The notes below the pieces were generated by a model, which saw only the letters and a program-made list of their open reading frames with translations, had not been told where the DNA came from and ran no database searches. A stretch of DNA of 64,000 bases from Chrysemys picta bellii (taxonomy: Eukaryota; Chordata; Testudines; Emydidae), in contig NC_088796.1 of assembly GCF_011386835.1 (NCBI RefSeq), positions 82,605,468 through 82,669,467 on the forward strand, read 5' to 3'. This document shows, in pieces, positions 32,456 to 44,512 of this stretch (position 1 is the first letter of the stretch; every line of letters begins with the position of its first letter). A program made the translations under genes and the position numbers.

Positions 32456-34010
32456 CAACAGATCTTGGTATTTGATTGCTGAAAAACCACTTCCATCGCT
32501 ATAGGCTGTGTCTACGCAACAGAGTTATACCTGCTGCAGCTATGTGGCTATAGTCTCTGTACTGTAGCCATGGCCTGAGAGCCTGATTTGCTCATGCATC
32601 ATCACTAGTATTAGAACACAATTTGCCGTTTAGACCCTATGTTGAATTTGCAAAGCTAGCAATTAGCAAAACCATCTTTTTTTTTTTTTACTAGTATATA
32701 TTAGTCATAATTGATCTGAAGTCACTGAGGGACAATAAACTCTAAAAATAACATTATGGGGTTCAAACAGTTACTTTTGAGAGTAAAACTGCACTTTAAG
32801 TGAACTCTTGATGTTGTTTCCTAATATTAGTAAGAATGAAAATCAACTTAACACACAGGATTTAACAACTACAATTTTCTGTACTAGAAACATTTTGTGT
32901 GTGACAAAAGTTGGAGATGAAATGGTTACACATTACTGAAATGTTAAGAGGGAGTAAATATTTACCTATGAACTTCTAAACATTACAACAAAATGCGCAC
33001 ACACAAAATTAAAAACAAAATATGTTACTAATCCTGAAATAGTACAGACAATTCTATTGATATATTAAGCTATAACTACTGTCATTATTCATTTAATCTT
33101 ATTGGTGGCTTCCATTTTCTGACTTGAAAAAAATACATTTTATATATGAAAGGTTTATTCAACTACTGTTTTGGTAGCCATGGAGTTAAATGGTAATAGT
33201 TTTTAGAAATCACTTCAGTCTGTCTCTCTATTCAATATTTCTTGTATATATGCTTTTTAACAGGTATAAAAATGACCTTTATTTTTACTTTACCTGCTAC
33301 TGGTCACTTTTCTTTAAATGCAGTTTTGTGCAGTATATAAATGACTATCAATGAAGTCCTCTTTACATTTTTTTTTCACTTTGAATTCAACATAAAACTA
33401 GGTTATTTTGATTTTACTTTAATTCTTTAATTTACTTGATACGTTTCTTTTGGTAAGTATATTCTGTACCTTACTGATTTATTGTCCTTTTAAGGTTTAT
33501 TCTGAATGTATAAATTAGCTATTTCTGTAAAGTGAGTGGGATGTTCTGTGTGGTATATGAAAGTTTTGAGTCACATTTTAATTATGCAAACACGTGTATT
33601 TGGTCTACAAAGCATAAGAGTTTTTCCTTTCATTCCTGCAAGTGGTTTTAGGCACAATGGTAAAGATTTCAATAGTGCATGGCTTTGATTTTTATGGTGG
33701 TTTGTCAAGCAAATGGCTGTCAGTGTAGAAGACTACTGAATGATTTTAAGTTATTTCATCAATCTGCATTGTGGCGCTGCCAGCAGCAGCTTGAAATGAG
33801 ATTTTTTTTTTTACTAGGGGAAACTTTTATGGGCTTTAAATTGAAGCACAATCTGTTTACTTTGTAGAATAATAATCATAACTTTTATTTATTTTTGTGA
33901 CTTGTATAATTAACAAACAGGCTATTTCTGTTTAAACAATGCTTTATTCCTCCCCAGTCTGTCTATTCTTTCTTGATCTTTCAGTAAAATGTATGTGTTA
34001 CATTATAATA
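32456..34010. other. No gene recognised
   Basis: A+T-rich. GGCTGTGTCTACGCAACAGA near 32,505 may be the end of a damaged MITE. Nothing else identified. Confidence 0.4.
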
Positions 34011-34018
34011 GTATAGTT

Positions 34019-34353
34019 CAGGTATCGGCAACCTTTGGCATGCGGCCCGCCAGGATAAGCACCCTGGCGGGCTGGGCCGGTTTATTTACCTGCCGCGTCT
34101 GCAGGTTCGGCCAATCGTGGTTCCCAATGGCCGCGGTTCGCCGTTCCAGGCCAATGGGGGCTGTGGGAAGAGGCGGCCAGCACGTCCCTCGGCCCGCGCT
34201 GCTTCCCGCAGCCCCCATTGGCCTGGAGCAGCAAACCGTGACCAGTGGGAGCTGTGATCAGCCGAACCTGTAGTCATGGCAGGTAAACAAACCGGCCCGG
34301 CCCGCCAGGGTGCTTACCCTGGTGTGCCGCGTGCCAAAGGTTGCCGATCCCTA
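34019..34353. mobile_element. hAT-like non-autonomous element, palindromic, with 8-bp target duplication
   Basis: The left end CAGGTATCGGCAACCTTTGG and the complement of the right end TAGGGATCGGCAACCTTTGG are inverted repeats. The flanks GTATAGTT (34011-34018) and GTGTAGTT (34354-34361) differ by one base, an 8-bp duplication as expected for hAT. The interior is GC-rich and self-complementary (for example GGCCAATGGGGGCTG and CAGCCCCCATTGGCC). Open frames inside are a by-product of base composition. Confidence 0.85.
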
Positions 34354-34574
34354 GTGTAGTTTCTGTGCAAGGTTATGAATTCATTGCAGGATGAAGCAAA
34401 AGAAGCTTCATTTTGATAGAACTTTTATAAGACCCATATATTAGAAAATACAAAAAATTACTGTCAAAGCAGGAAATAAGTTATTACTAAATGTTTGTTT
34501 CCCAAGTTTGATTGTATGCAGCCTATAAATTTTTCCCTTAAATATGTATGGACAACTCTGATTAGTAAAATCGT

Positions 34575-34680
34575 GATCCTGTTGAAATCAATGGGATTTT
34601 GCCATTGACTTCAGTGGAGCCAAGATTTCACCCATTGACTTTAGTGGGAGTTGCACGTGTATCTGAGGGCAAAGATATTT
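34575..34680. repeat. Candidate ancient short repeat
   Basis: CAATGGGATTTTGCCATTGA CTTCAGTGGAGCC and CCATTGACTTTAGTGGGAG are of a kind found widely in amniote non-coding DNA; a similar phrase occurs at 43,858-43,950. Family not named. Confidence 0.35.
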
Positions 34681-34817
34681 ACAGGGGAACTACAAAATGT
34701 GTTTAATGTTTAGGATAGAGCTATAACTGTATTAAAGTTGGTCTTGTGCTTCTCTGTTGTACTTTGGTATTATAAGTAAGAGAAGGAAAAGGCCTATTCA
34801 GAGTATATGACCTCTAG

Positions 34818-35201
34818 CATGGGCAGTGGGTGAACGCACCCTTGGGGGTGGCTAGCCCCCGGTCCCTCCCCCTCTGCCCGAGGCCCTGCCCCCTTTTTCA
34901 CCCCTCTCCTGCCGGAGCACCCGCCACCACAGCCGCTCTCCTCCCGCCCCCTCTCCCCCATGCTCCCAGCGCTCTGGTAGGCAGTGTGGCTGGAGCACCC
35001 CCAGCGTTGGGTGGGCGGACAGGACAGCATGGCTCCAGCCATCTTGTATGCACTGTGGCCGTCAGCCTGCCTGCCCCAGCCTCTGGACCACAGAAGGGAA
35101 CAGCAGGCAGGAGGGAGTCTGGGGGTGGGGCGTGGGCGGGGCTACGCCAGGCTGTTTGGGGAGGTACAGCCTTTCCCTGTCTACAATACCCGCTGCCCAT
35201 G
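34818..35201. mobile_element. GC-rich non-autonomous DNA element with 8-bp target duplication
   Basis: The flanks ACCTCTAG at 34810-34817 and 35202-35209 are identical. Directly inside, the ends CATGGGCAGTGGGT and, inverted, CATGGGCAGCGGGT match in 13 of 14 bases. An 8-bp duplication suggests a hAT-type transposase. The interior is GC-rich; frames of 145 and 100 codons inside on both strands have no recognisable domain and are treated as composition artefacts. Confidence 0.8.
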
Positions 35202-35596
35202 ACCTCTAGTTCACAATTTGTAACCTCTGGAGGTATGTTGAGAGTGGTGTTGGAAGGATTAGGCTAAACAGAACCTGCGGCTTCAGCTGCAGTCCACTGA
35301 GGAAACTTGTGAAGGTTTATTCTGCAAGGCTATCTGTTGTCTGAAAATCTGAAGCTACTTCTTGACTCTGAGCGGTTGACAAAGTATTGTTTTTAGATGC
35401 TTTAAAATATTAAACTTTTAAGGGAATGGAGGCCTTTGCTTGTAGCTGCAATCTTTTTCATGATTGCCTTTGGTAACATAAAGAACAGGAGTACTTGTGG
35501 CACCTTACAGACTAACAAATTTATTTGAGCATAAGCTTTCGTGGGCTACAGCCCACTTCATCGGATGCATGTAGTGGAAAATACAGTAGGAAGATA

Positions 35597-35614
35597 TATA
35601 TATATATACACACA
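35597..35614. repeat. (AT)n microsatellite
   Basis: A short AT dinucleotide run followed by ACACACA in the 3' UTR of the Penelope-like fragment. Confidence 0.8.
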
Positions 35615-35871
35615 GAGAACATGAAACAATGGGTGTTACCATACACACTATAAGGAGAGTGATCAGTTAAGGTGAGCTATTAGCAGCAGGAGAGAAAAAG
35701 AACTGTTTGTAGTGATAATGAAAATGGCCCATTTCCAGCAATTGACAAGGAGGTATGAGGAACTGTAGGGGGGGGGGGAAATAAGCATGGGGAAATAGTT
35801 TTACTTTGTGTAATGGCCCATCCACTCCCAGTCTTTGTTCAAGCCTAATTTAATGGTGTCCAATTTGCAAA

Positions 35872-36431
35872 TTAATTCCAATTCAGCAGTCTCTCGTTGG
35901 AGTTTGTTTTTTTAAAGTTTTTTTGTTGTAATATTGTGACTTTTAGATCTGTAATTGAGTGGCCAGGAAGATTGAAGTGTTCTCCAACTGGTTTTTGAAT
36001 GTTATAATTCTTGACGTCTGATTTGTGTCCATTTATTCTTTTACGTAGAGACTGTCCGGTGTGGCCAATGTACATGGCAGAGGGGCATTGCTGGCACATG
36101 ATGGCACATATCACATTGGTAGATGTGCAGGTGAACGAGCCTCTGGTAGTGTGGCTGATGTGATTAGGTCCTATGATGGTATCCCCTGACTAGATATGTG
36201 GACATAGTTGGCAATGGGCTTTGTTGCAAGGATAGGTTCCTGGGTTAATGTTTTTGTTGTGTGGTTGCTGGTGAGTATTTGCTTCAGGTTTGGAGGCTGT
36301 CTGTAAGCAAGGACTGGCCTGTCTCCCAAGATCTGTGAGAGTGATGGATCGTCCTTCAGGATAGGTTGTAGATCCTTGATGATGCGCTGGAGAGGTTTTA
36401 GTTGGGGGCTGAAGGTGATGGCTAGTGGCAT
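35872..36431 (-). pseudogene. Penelope RT-endonuclease linker and GIY-YIG endonuclease remnant
   Basis: The upstream frame (36431-36171) encodes LAITFSPQLKPLQRIIKDL, GDRPVLAYRQPPNLKQILTS, typical of the segment between reverse transcriptase and endonuclease. The downstream frame (36114-35872) begins ICAIMCQQCPSAMYIGHTGQ and continues SLRKRINGHKSD, EHFNLPGHSITDLKVTIL. CQQCPSAMYIGHTGQ contains the Cys pair and the YIG of GIY-YIG nucleases, with Arg in LRKRI. A frameshift lies between the pieces near 36,115-36,170 and the end is lost after NERLLNWN. In a complete element this enzyme nicks DNA to prime reverse transcription. Confidence 0.82.
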
Positions 36432-36480
36432 TCTGTTACTTTCTTTGTTGGTCCTGTCCTGTAGTAGGTGACTTCTGGGT

Positions 36481-37069
36481 ACTCTTCTGGCTCTGTCAAT
36501 TTATTAACATAGCTGTTGCCACTTTCTGACTTGTGAGCAAATTCCCGAGAAATATCTCTGAGTAGTTCCTTTGCAAAATGGATCAAGACACTTTAACAAT
36601 TGTTTGATCAATGGCTGATTCTTTTAAAGAGGACAAAAATATTTAATTGTTGGCAGTCCAACTCTCTCCTGAATTAAAAGACGCTGAAGTTAAAGGAACA
36701 CCATCTACTTAAAACTCACACTTCTCTCAAAAAGTTTAGCTACTATTGTTACAACATCTAAGATTACTAAAAAAGGAAGAGATTAGAAAAAAACCACTAT
36801 TTTTTCTGTTTCTCTGCTGTGGGAATTTGATACCATTTTGTGTCAATAGAGCAGAGAATTTTTTTTAAATAGGAAAATGTAGTTGTAAAACCACAGAAAT
36901 TGGCTGGGGGTACTCAAGAGCAAATATAGTACCCGAAATGACTTTGAACTATTTTTTTAACAATTACGTTTCAGGTTGACAATGGCCCTTTTAATACACT
37001 TACAATCCTTTTATCTGCTCTTATCCAAGTTTTGTGAAAAAAATTGATTCATAGAAAGTCAATGTCTCC
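36481..37069. other. No gene recognised
   Basis: A+T-rich, nothing identifiable. Confidence 0.45.
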
Positions 37070-37170
37070 CAAAGGACCTGGAGAAGAGCTATGTGCAAGC
37101 TCGAAACCTTGTCTCTTTCACCAACAGAAGTTGGTCCAATAAAAGAGATTACCTCATCCCCCTTGTCTAT
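37070..37170 (+). mobile_element. Penelope-like 3' tail, second type
   Basis: GGAGAAGAGCTATGTGCAAG, CTCGAAACCTTGTCTCTTTC and AGAAGTTGGTCCAATAAAAG are the 3' end of another dispersed element with the same layout (a CGAAA-CTT palindromic core and then CCAATAAAAG) as the tail at 26,370-26,410. Assignment to Penelope is by analogy. Confidence 0.5.
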
Positions 37171-38045
37171 CCCAAAAGATAAATATTCTTTGTGAAGTAA
37201 GAAGCCTGCAATTCATGCAGGTCTCTTTGAAAGTTCTTATATTTATGCTGGAAACCATTTCTGTTATAAATCTTAAAAACAACAACAACAAAAACCCTAC
37301 AATTGCCTCTCAGACTCATAATGACACTATATTCTATAATGTCTGATGCAGTCATAGGGTCATTGGTTGTGCTCATTTTAAAGTTGGCTCTATGCATTTT
37401 TTAAGTGTGTGTGCATGTGTGTGAAGTAAATAGTATATTTCAGTTTGTATGGTAGATGAAAGTTTTGAGTCAAATTTTTAACTAAGTAATCGTATGCTTT
37501 TTTCAGTCTGTAAAGTATAGGATTTTTTTCTGTTGTGACTATTGTAATTTGCTTTTAGATACGGTTATAGAGTTAAAGCCAGACATTAATAAGTTGGTGT
37601 TAAAGCAACAGTGCTACTATTTTTATTCACACCATTTCCTCTTCAGCTTTCAAAGCATATTTTGCCTTTTGGTGTCTTGTAAAGCACTCTATTCAGTTAG
37701 AGCTTTATAAATAAAAAGAATAGTTGTATGCATTTGTCTATGATTTAAAGCCTACCCAAATTTATGCGCATTCACATGCAAATTTTGGTTGACTCACAGA
37801 TTCCTGGTAAGTTTTTGGTATGCAAAGTCTGTGTATTACTGGGGTAGATAATTGCAGCCATTCCTCTCCAATACAGATTTGACCACAGTAATTCCCAATT
37901 TTCATGACTACCCAATTAGTTTATTTCACTGTTGTCAATATGGGACTATCCTTACACTTGGAAACTTGGCCTGTATCTAATAGTGCTACTTAAACTTAAC
38001 AGTGCTAGCTGTAGATAATATATTATTATTTTTTTGTATTATGTA
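37171..38045. other. No gene recognised
   Basis: A+T-rich, nothing identifiable. Confidence 0.45.
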
Positions 38046-38700
38046 GACTAGAGGCAGTAGTCAGGATCGATGCCCCATTCTGTTTGGCACTGAACATGCA
38101 GATAATGAAAAGAGTTTCTGCCCCAAAAGGTTACAGCATAAGTATGACTAGACACAACAAATAGAGTGAACAGATGGAGGTCAAAGGAATAGTGAAACAA
38201 TTATGATTAGTATTATAAGCAGTAGTTGCATTACTGCAGCTGTTGAGTGTTGTATGCCTCATGGCATAGGTAGACTTTAAGAATAGGTTTAGAGGAGAGC
38301 AATGTAGTGGCTTTTTTGTTTTTTGTACAGAGAGACACCTGCACTCTTTCCCCACTGCATAACGGGCAGCATGGGAGAAAATGTTATGTACCTTGAGGGG
38401 AAATTTGATTGTTGGGTGGCAAAGGTTGGCATCTTTGGTACAGTGGAAGTGGGAGACAAAGATTAAGAGCTAATTTTTGGCCACGTTGAATTTGTTTTAG
38501 TTTGCACGGGAAGAGACAAGGTCAGAGAGGGAAGAGGTAAACCTGTGTTTTGTTAGTAGAAAAATGATAGCTGAAGCCGTGCTTTTGTATGAAGGAGCCC
38601 AGAGAGAGAGAGAGTATAGCAGGAGAAGAGGAGGAGGCCAAGAATAGAGCACAGTAAGAACATCTGTTCAATCTTGTTCTGATCCAGTAAAGTACTCAAG
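38046..38700. mobile_element. Candidate ancient LINE-like remnant
   Basis: CTGAACATGCAGATAATGAA, TCTGCCCCAAAAGGTTACAG and GGGCAGCATGGGAGAAAATG resemble an old dispersed LINE-related family that I recall from turtle and crocodile DNA. A (GA)n run lies near 38,600. No coding remnant seen. Confidence 0.4.
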
Positions 38701-39614
38701 CATGTGTTTTAAGAGCTTTGTTGGATCAGAGTCTGATGTTTTTACCTGAAAGGGCAGGAGTGAGGTGCTGATTGTGGGGAATAATTTTATTTTTAGATGC
38801 AAATCTGTTCAGTTTGTATCGTTAGTTGTACATAAAGGTTAAAAACAAGATATATATGTGCCAAAATACTAATTTGATAGTAGCATTTTTCAAATCAGAG
38901 AAAAATATTCTATTCGTCCTAGTGGGAATGACTGTTGTCTGGAGAATACATGCACATGGGTTGACTGCTTGTGTCTGTTCCATTTACATGATATTCTACT
39001 GTTGCAGGGCGATGGACTCTATTTAATAGTTTTTTTCCTTATCTAGATACTGTGATTAAGTCTATAATCTCTCTTTTCCATAAGGAAAAAAAGGGCAATT
39101 TTTCATAGAGCAAGCTTCAAAGGACTTTTAAATTTTATAACACATATTGTAATGACCACAATTTTGTATAAGTACTAGAAGTGTTTTAGTATATACTTGA
39201 AGAAAGAAACAAAGAATTTCTATTCATGTGTTAGTAACATGAAAAAATACAGAGTCCTGGCTTTGAGACACAGTTGAGAAAAGTGAATACAAGCACGACA
39301 GTTGAATTAATATATTGCAGCTGTGTTGTCTATCAAGATTTGTCATTAAGCCTTTAAGTTGCGGGAGAAGTCTCAGTTGGAGCAAAATTGATCAAAGTGG
39401 TTAGTCTGAATTTCACTGTTTTTTCACTGTACACATTCAGTTCTTCTCATAGTTCAAGAAAAATATAGACTGAGAATAACTGATTAATTTGAACTAGCTG
39501 TATTTCAAAGTGCACTTGAATCTTATGGGCACAAGATAATAATATTCTAACTTTGAATACGATTTACCGTATTGCAGTTAGTTTACTAATATATGTATAA
39601 AATGTCACTTACAG
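38701..39614. other. No gene recognised
   Basis: A+T-rich; on + it ends with TGTCACTTACAG, a plausible splice acceptor for the exon candidate at 39615. Confidence 0.4.
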
Positions 39615-39701
39615 GTGCTGACCTTCAGGAAAGAGCCAAAATGCATTCCAGTGAAGTTAGTTCTTTTGTCTCAAAAGCAAGAGCAACTATTAATGAAATG
39701 G
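39615..39701 (+). CDS. Candidate host-gene exon (87 bp, phase 1-1)
   Basis: The segment is bounded by CTTACAG at the left and GTAAGT at the right. With the first two bases completing a codon, it reads ADLQERAKMHSSEVSS followed by FVSKARATINEM without a stop and leaves one base at the end. The exon is therefore 87 bases, a multiple of three, with the same phase at both ends. The peptide is polar and helical in character, like part of a coiled coil. I do not recognise the gene. No other convincing exon was seen in the window, so long introns would be on both sides. A second frame is also open over the 87 bases, which lowers certainty. The A+T-poor codon pattern and Ser/Ala/Lys-rich peptide differ from surrounding noise. 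Confidence 0.5.
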
Positions 39702-42700
39702 GTAAGTAAAATAAACTCACTGTTGAATAGTTGCAGAGCTCAAACTTCTTTAATCTCTAAAGGTCAGATCAAAGAAGTAACATAAACATGTATGATTAAT
39801 TCTTGCTACACGATGGGATATCCAAAACTACTTATGTCGATGAGATAATTATGAGTCACTGGCACATTGTGTTTCAAAATGTGCACAATAGTGTTTGACT
39901 TCTTATAGAAAAAATTAAGGTGCTGTTTCACAGACTGATTAACAATATAGCCAAGTGGTTTGGAATCATATTTTCATGGAGGAAGAATTGTAGTTCTGTG
40001 CCCCCTCAATGGCGTGGGGTTTATTTTTATTGTCTCCTTCTTCTATTCGATATACATTTAATACAGCATTTGATACATCGTATAAATGTTTTAAACATGT
40101 ACTGTTGATGGAAAATGTGGTTTTATGACATTGCAAAATATTGTTAAATCTGTATCTACTCTTATAGTGGTGCCTTTTGGTAATGATAGTTTTGGTTTTA
40201 AATTCCATTTTGTGGTAAGTACTCCTTTTAGGGCTTAATAATTTGCCTGTGCATTTTGGAATATGAAATCTCCACCCAAAAGTGACATTTTTGTAGATTG
40301 TAATCTGATTGGTTTTGACAGGATATTGTTAATGTATTTTTATTAAAAGGAAGGTCAGTCTAACATAGCATCTCTGGAGCAATCCCTTTTATAAATTTAA
40401 GCTACAAAAATTACTAGTATGGGGTTAAAGAATCCAATCATACACAATTTTGACAGTGCCTGATGACCCAAGCAACATTTTTTTAAAGTATTACTCTTTT
40501 AAAAACTAAATGTATAATCCTCCAGGGTTGCTGTGTGGGATTTACATTCCTTTTAAAGAAAATAAATGTTGGATCATAAACATCTTAAATTATAGGACTG
40601 TGTGTGTTGCTTATTTTAAATATTAAGAAGTTTGGGAAGGTGTTACCTAGCCCGAAAGTCAGAGAGCATTTGAAGACAATGGAGTTGTTCCCAATTTACA
40701 TGGGTAAGAATGAGAGCAAAATGTAGACCCTGTGAGCCAAAGTATGCCATGATGTAACACTCTGCCTAACCTGGCTGAAATCAATGGGCTCCCATGAAGT
40801 GCAAACTGGACCAAAGTTTGATCTGTAAGATTTTAGGTTTTATCATGGGGAGCTAAGGCTAGATCTTCATTTCACCTTTAAAAAGATGAATTATTAATAC
40901 TTCAAAATTGCTCTAGAGGAGCCAATTGCTTTTTAAAGACTAATTTTAATATGTTGTTCCATATTAACATTGGGTCAGATTCATAACTTGAATTGGCATA
41001 ATGCTATAAATGAAACCAATATGCTATATCAGGTAAATAACAAACTATTTAAAAAATAGTCTTAGTATGGGAGTTTATGGTGGTGTGTCAGTATGGGAGT
41101 TTATGGTGGTGATATTCCCCTTTTCTCCCTTTTAAAGTAAGCTAAATTCTTGAGGCTGTTTTTTAAAAACATACAATAAAATAATCAGAAAGGAATAAAC
41201 CATTAGTTTCTTGCAGTAACTATTACCTTAAGTGCTAGTACTAGCATTCCAGTTGGCTTATAAAACAAATGGTAACAAGTTGTTGAAAAGATTTTCTTTG
41301 ACACTCCGTTTAATGTTTAGATAGAGGTAATAGATTTAAAGACTTTTTGCCGACTGAGGGAATGGGATCCTGTCTGTCCTTAGAAATGAAACAAATAAAT
41401 ATATTTTTTCCCTTGGAGCTGGTAAAGTTTTTGGATCTTTATATTGGGATAAATGGGAAAGTTAGAGATGCCAGACTTTCTCTGTGTTTTGCCTTACATT
41501 TCAAAAGCCTGTTGGGTAAATGGATGATTATCTTTAATTTAATTAGATCTTGGAGGAGATTGTGTAAGTATTGAACATTCAAAAGTATATTTTCCATTGT
41601 TACCAAGTGGGTAAAGACTTAAATGTTATACTGATACTGAATTATATGAGTTTTAGAAGACCAGAAATACTACTCATAATAGGGGCACCCTTTCATTCTT
41701 ATATGTCTCTCTTCACTTTCTCAAGAAAAGGGATGCAATTGTGAATACACGGAATTGCATGATTTGCAGATATAAATTCCTAAATATTTTTAAATACTTT
41801 GTTTTAGTTTGGAAAAGGCACTTGATATCTTAGCCAACTCACCCTTTTTAAAATGATGCGACTCCTAATGCCAAAAGGATTTTTAAAGTTAATATGGTAT
41901 CCTGACTGGAGCTGGATGGGAAATGTATGATGACTTGTTTTGTCAAAAATGCAAATTTGTTGAAAATGAAACTATTCATGAAACAGGGTTGGGTTTGATT
42001 GTTGTCCCGAGTTGAAAAAATGTTAAGAAAAAGGTTTGAAATTGTCAAAATGTTTTGTTTTGACATTTTAAAAATGGTTTTCTGATTGAAATTACTTTTA
42101 ATTTTGAAACTTAAGCTAATTTAACTGAAAAGAAATTGAGATTGAAACAAAATATTTGAAACTTATCAAAATGATTTTTGATTGACTTCCTACCCCCAAA
42201 AGAGAAAAAATTAGGGTCCACAAATATTTTTGAGATTTCAACTGTTCATTCTGATTCAAGATGGGAAAAAATTGTGAACTCTCTAAAATATCCATACGTT
42301 AGAAAACTGTTTCCCATGCATCTTTTACCTGAAAGGTAATGGGAATAGATTGTTCCAGAGTTATACCAGGAAACCATCCTCACATAATGCTATTCACTTA
42401 TTTTTATACTCTGTGTTTTTGACAATTGTTTTCTTGTTTAATTATTTGAAGTCATATATTAATTACATATTTTGGGCATTATTGTTTTGAATGTTCAATG
42501 CCAACGGTACATGCCATGACAGTATTAATATAACTTATTCTGAAACATTTCTGCAAAATAGTTTGCGCTTTGTCTTCTCCATCACGAAGCTGATGAAGAA
42601 TATATAAAAAAAAGTATACGTCAGAAATTGGAGATCAATGTGTTGTGAGGTATATGATGCCTTTACAAATGGAAGTGAGCATTAATCTTTTAACAAGTCA

Positions 42701-43855
42701 GGTTTTCAGTTCTTCTTTTTTTCTTCCGAAGGAGTAGTCTAGCATTACAAAAACTAATTTTAGTAGAGCAAGTGGGACAGCGTATTTGCATTGGATTCCT
42801 GGCAATGAATCAGTATACTGAAAACAAGCAAATGAAGATATTTTTTTTCCTGCCCAGAAGCAACCATAATGTCAAGAGACGCTTCACAAAGGGGAAAATA
42901 TCTTCCAACAATTATTTATTTGTCATTGTACAAATGCTGTAGAAACATATTTTCAATTTCCTGTTTTTGTCCCTTTACCATACAACATTAATGATGAAAA
43001 CCAGTTTCAAATATGCACTACTTTCTGCTCTTCAGAAATAGAACACATTATGAAAACAGTGTTTATATTCAGATGTTTGACTTAGTAAGGAGATACTTTT
43101 AAAGAAAAGTGTCTTCAGAGCCCTTAAGAAAAATAACTTAACTGTGTAGCCAAAATAGATGAAAGATAAATATTGCTTAAGACTTTAACTATTAAAAATC
43201 AGCCTTTTGAATTGGTATGTCTTAGCTCTTCGCAGTTATTGACAATTTGATTATATTTTTTGTTCTCGTACCAGTTCTTTATTATTATTTTTTTAAAGAT
43301 GCAGCATCATTAATTAGGAATGTAACAACAGAAAAGATTTTTCTATAAATTAAAATCATACTTCACTTGTTTGCTGCAGTTTTTAGATATAATTGTATGT
43401 GGGATTAATTTATGACTTCATGCTAAATTTGGGGGAAGTATTAAGATTACATTAAATATCACTTGGTATAAAAATAAGCATTTGAAAAAAGAGCAGAAGA
43501 AATTGTACTGAGCTATTTGTCGTAGCTCTGAATGCTTAAAGTTGAGGGGGGGGGGAAATCAAAGCATACTGCTATTTTTAGCACTAGTTGCTTTTGCTAA
43601 AATTATACCAGAGTTGTGTGGGTTGTTTTTATAGAGCAGGAACATAAGACTACTTGTCCATTACTATATTCTACCTTGAGACTGCATTACTGACGTAAGG
43701 CTGCTTTTACGCTGAAAGTTCTCCGAGGGGAAAACATTAGTAGATCTGCCTAGTTGTATACAGTTTCAAAAGGGTTTCTGGCTAAACTAAAGCAAAGTCT
43801 CATTGGCACACACACGCATCACTTTTTTGATGCTTTGGGAATAAATAATACCTTG
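39702..43855. other. No gene recognised; would be intron if 39615-39701 is an exon
   Basis: Four kilobases of A+T-rich sequence without identifiable repeats except the 26-bp tandem at 41,065. The 75-codon frame at 41347-41574 has no supporting signals. Confidence 0.45.
41065..41111. repeat. Tandem duplication, 26-bp unit
   Basis: GTATGGGAGTTTATGGTGGT with GTGTCA, then GTATGGGAGTTTATGGTGGT G. The second unit is 21 bases long. The units are identical, so the duplication is recent. Confidence 0.9.
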
Positions 43856-43955
43856 TGCCAGATCCTCAGCTGGTGTAAACTGAAATAGTTACAATGAAGT
43901 CAATGGTGCTATGTCTGCGTATGCCAACTGTGGATCTGTCCCTTTATATCTACAC
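43856..43955. repeat. Candidate ancient short repeat
   Basis: TGCCAGATCCTCAGCTGGTG and ACAATGAAGTCAATGGTGCT belong to a widespread short amniote repeat of palindromic structure. Family not named. The following 320 bases to 44,281 hold nothing else recognised. Confidence 0.4.
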
Positions 43956-44281
43956 AGTGCAGTTCATCCAGTGAGATTTTAGCTACAAAATAAATTGTAA
44001 CTCCTTGTGGGGTGGAACATGGTAGCCATTCTGTGCCAGCAAAACACTTGGTTTAGAAGGGAGAATGAAAAATTGAAATAACAAGAATTCATTTTTGGCA
44101 GTATTATATGTAATTACTCCAGCTGGAGTTTGGCCACATCCTTTTATATATGTGCAAAAATCCCTAAGGATTGGGTGTCCAATCCCATTGAATTTCAGTG
44201 GGATTTGGATGTCTAACTCTCTTATATGCCTTTGAAAATCCCAGCCCAAGAGTGGTCAGCCTTGATTTTATATTCTGTCTG

Positions 44282-44512
44282 AAAGCAGTATAACACTGAC
44301 AGACCCCGGTCGTCGTCCGGCGGGATCAGACCTGGGACCTCTAAAGCTAAATACACGAGCCTCTATTGCATGAGCCAAAAGCCGTATGGCTCTTGGCTAA
44401 AGTTGTAGAGCAGATTCATTAATCTCTCTCTAAGTAGTCTCAGTGCTACTACATGGGACAGAGCACCACACCCAGGAGGTGTGTGGGTTAGAGCAGCACA
44501 TTGCTTCCTGGC
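44282..44512 (-). mobile_element. tRNA-derived SINE-like repeat
   Basis: On - the sequence TTGGCTCATGCAATAGAGGC resembles a pol III A box and, about 30 bases on, AGGTCCCAGGTCTGATCCCG resembles a B box. Together they look like a tRNA head. On + the adjoining GAGCACCACACCCAGGAGGT looks like part of the same dispersed repeat. It does not fold as a complete tRNA and is not called as one. Confidence 0.5.

Larger units (their letters stand above)
35480..36480 (-). mobile_element. Penelope-like element, 3' kilobase (linker, GIY-YIG endonuclease, 3' UTR)
   Basis: Read on -, it has the linker after reverse transcriptase (36,171-36,431), the GIY-YIG domain (35,872-36,114) and a 3' UTR ending at 35,480 with AGTACTCCTGTTCTTT. 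On + the tail begins AAAGAACAGGAGTACTTGTG, the same as at 46,577. Reverse transcriptase itself is missing. Confidence 0.88.

Noticed and set aside
34794..35267. Frames of 145, 100, 82 and 72 codons on both strands
   Set aside because: Lie in a GC-rich non-autonomous element with defined ends and target duplication; composition keeps all frames open.
41347..41574. 75-codon plus frame
   Set aside because: No splice signals, domain or homologous copy; A+T-rich chance frame.
44282..44410. Possible tRNA gene on -
   Set aside because: A- and B-box-like sequences occur, but no cloverleaf with acceptor stem is visible and the flanks look like a dispersed SINE.
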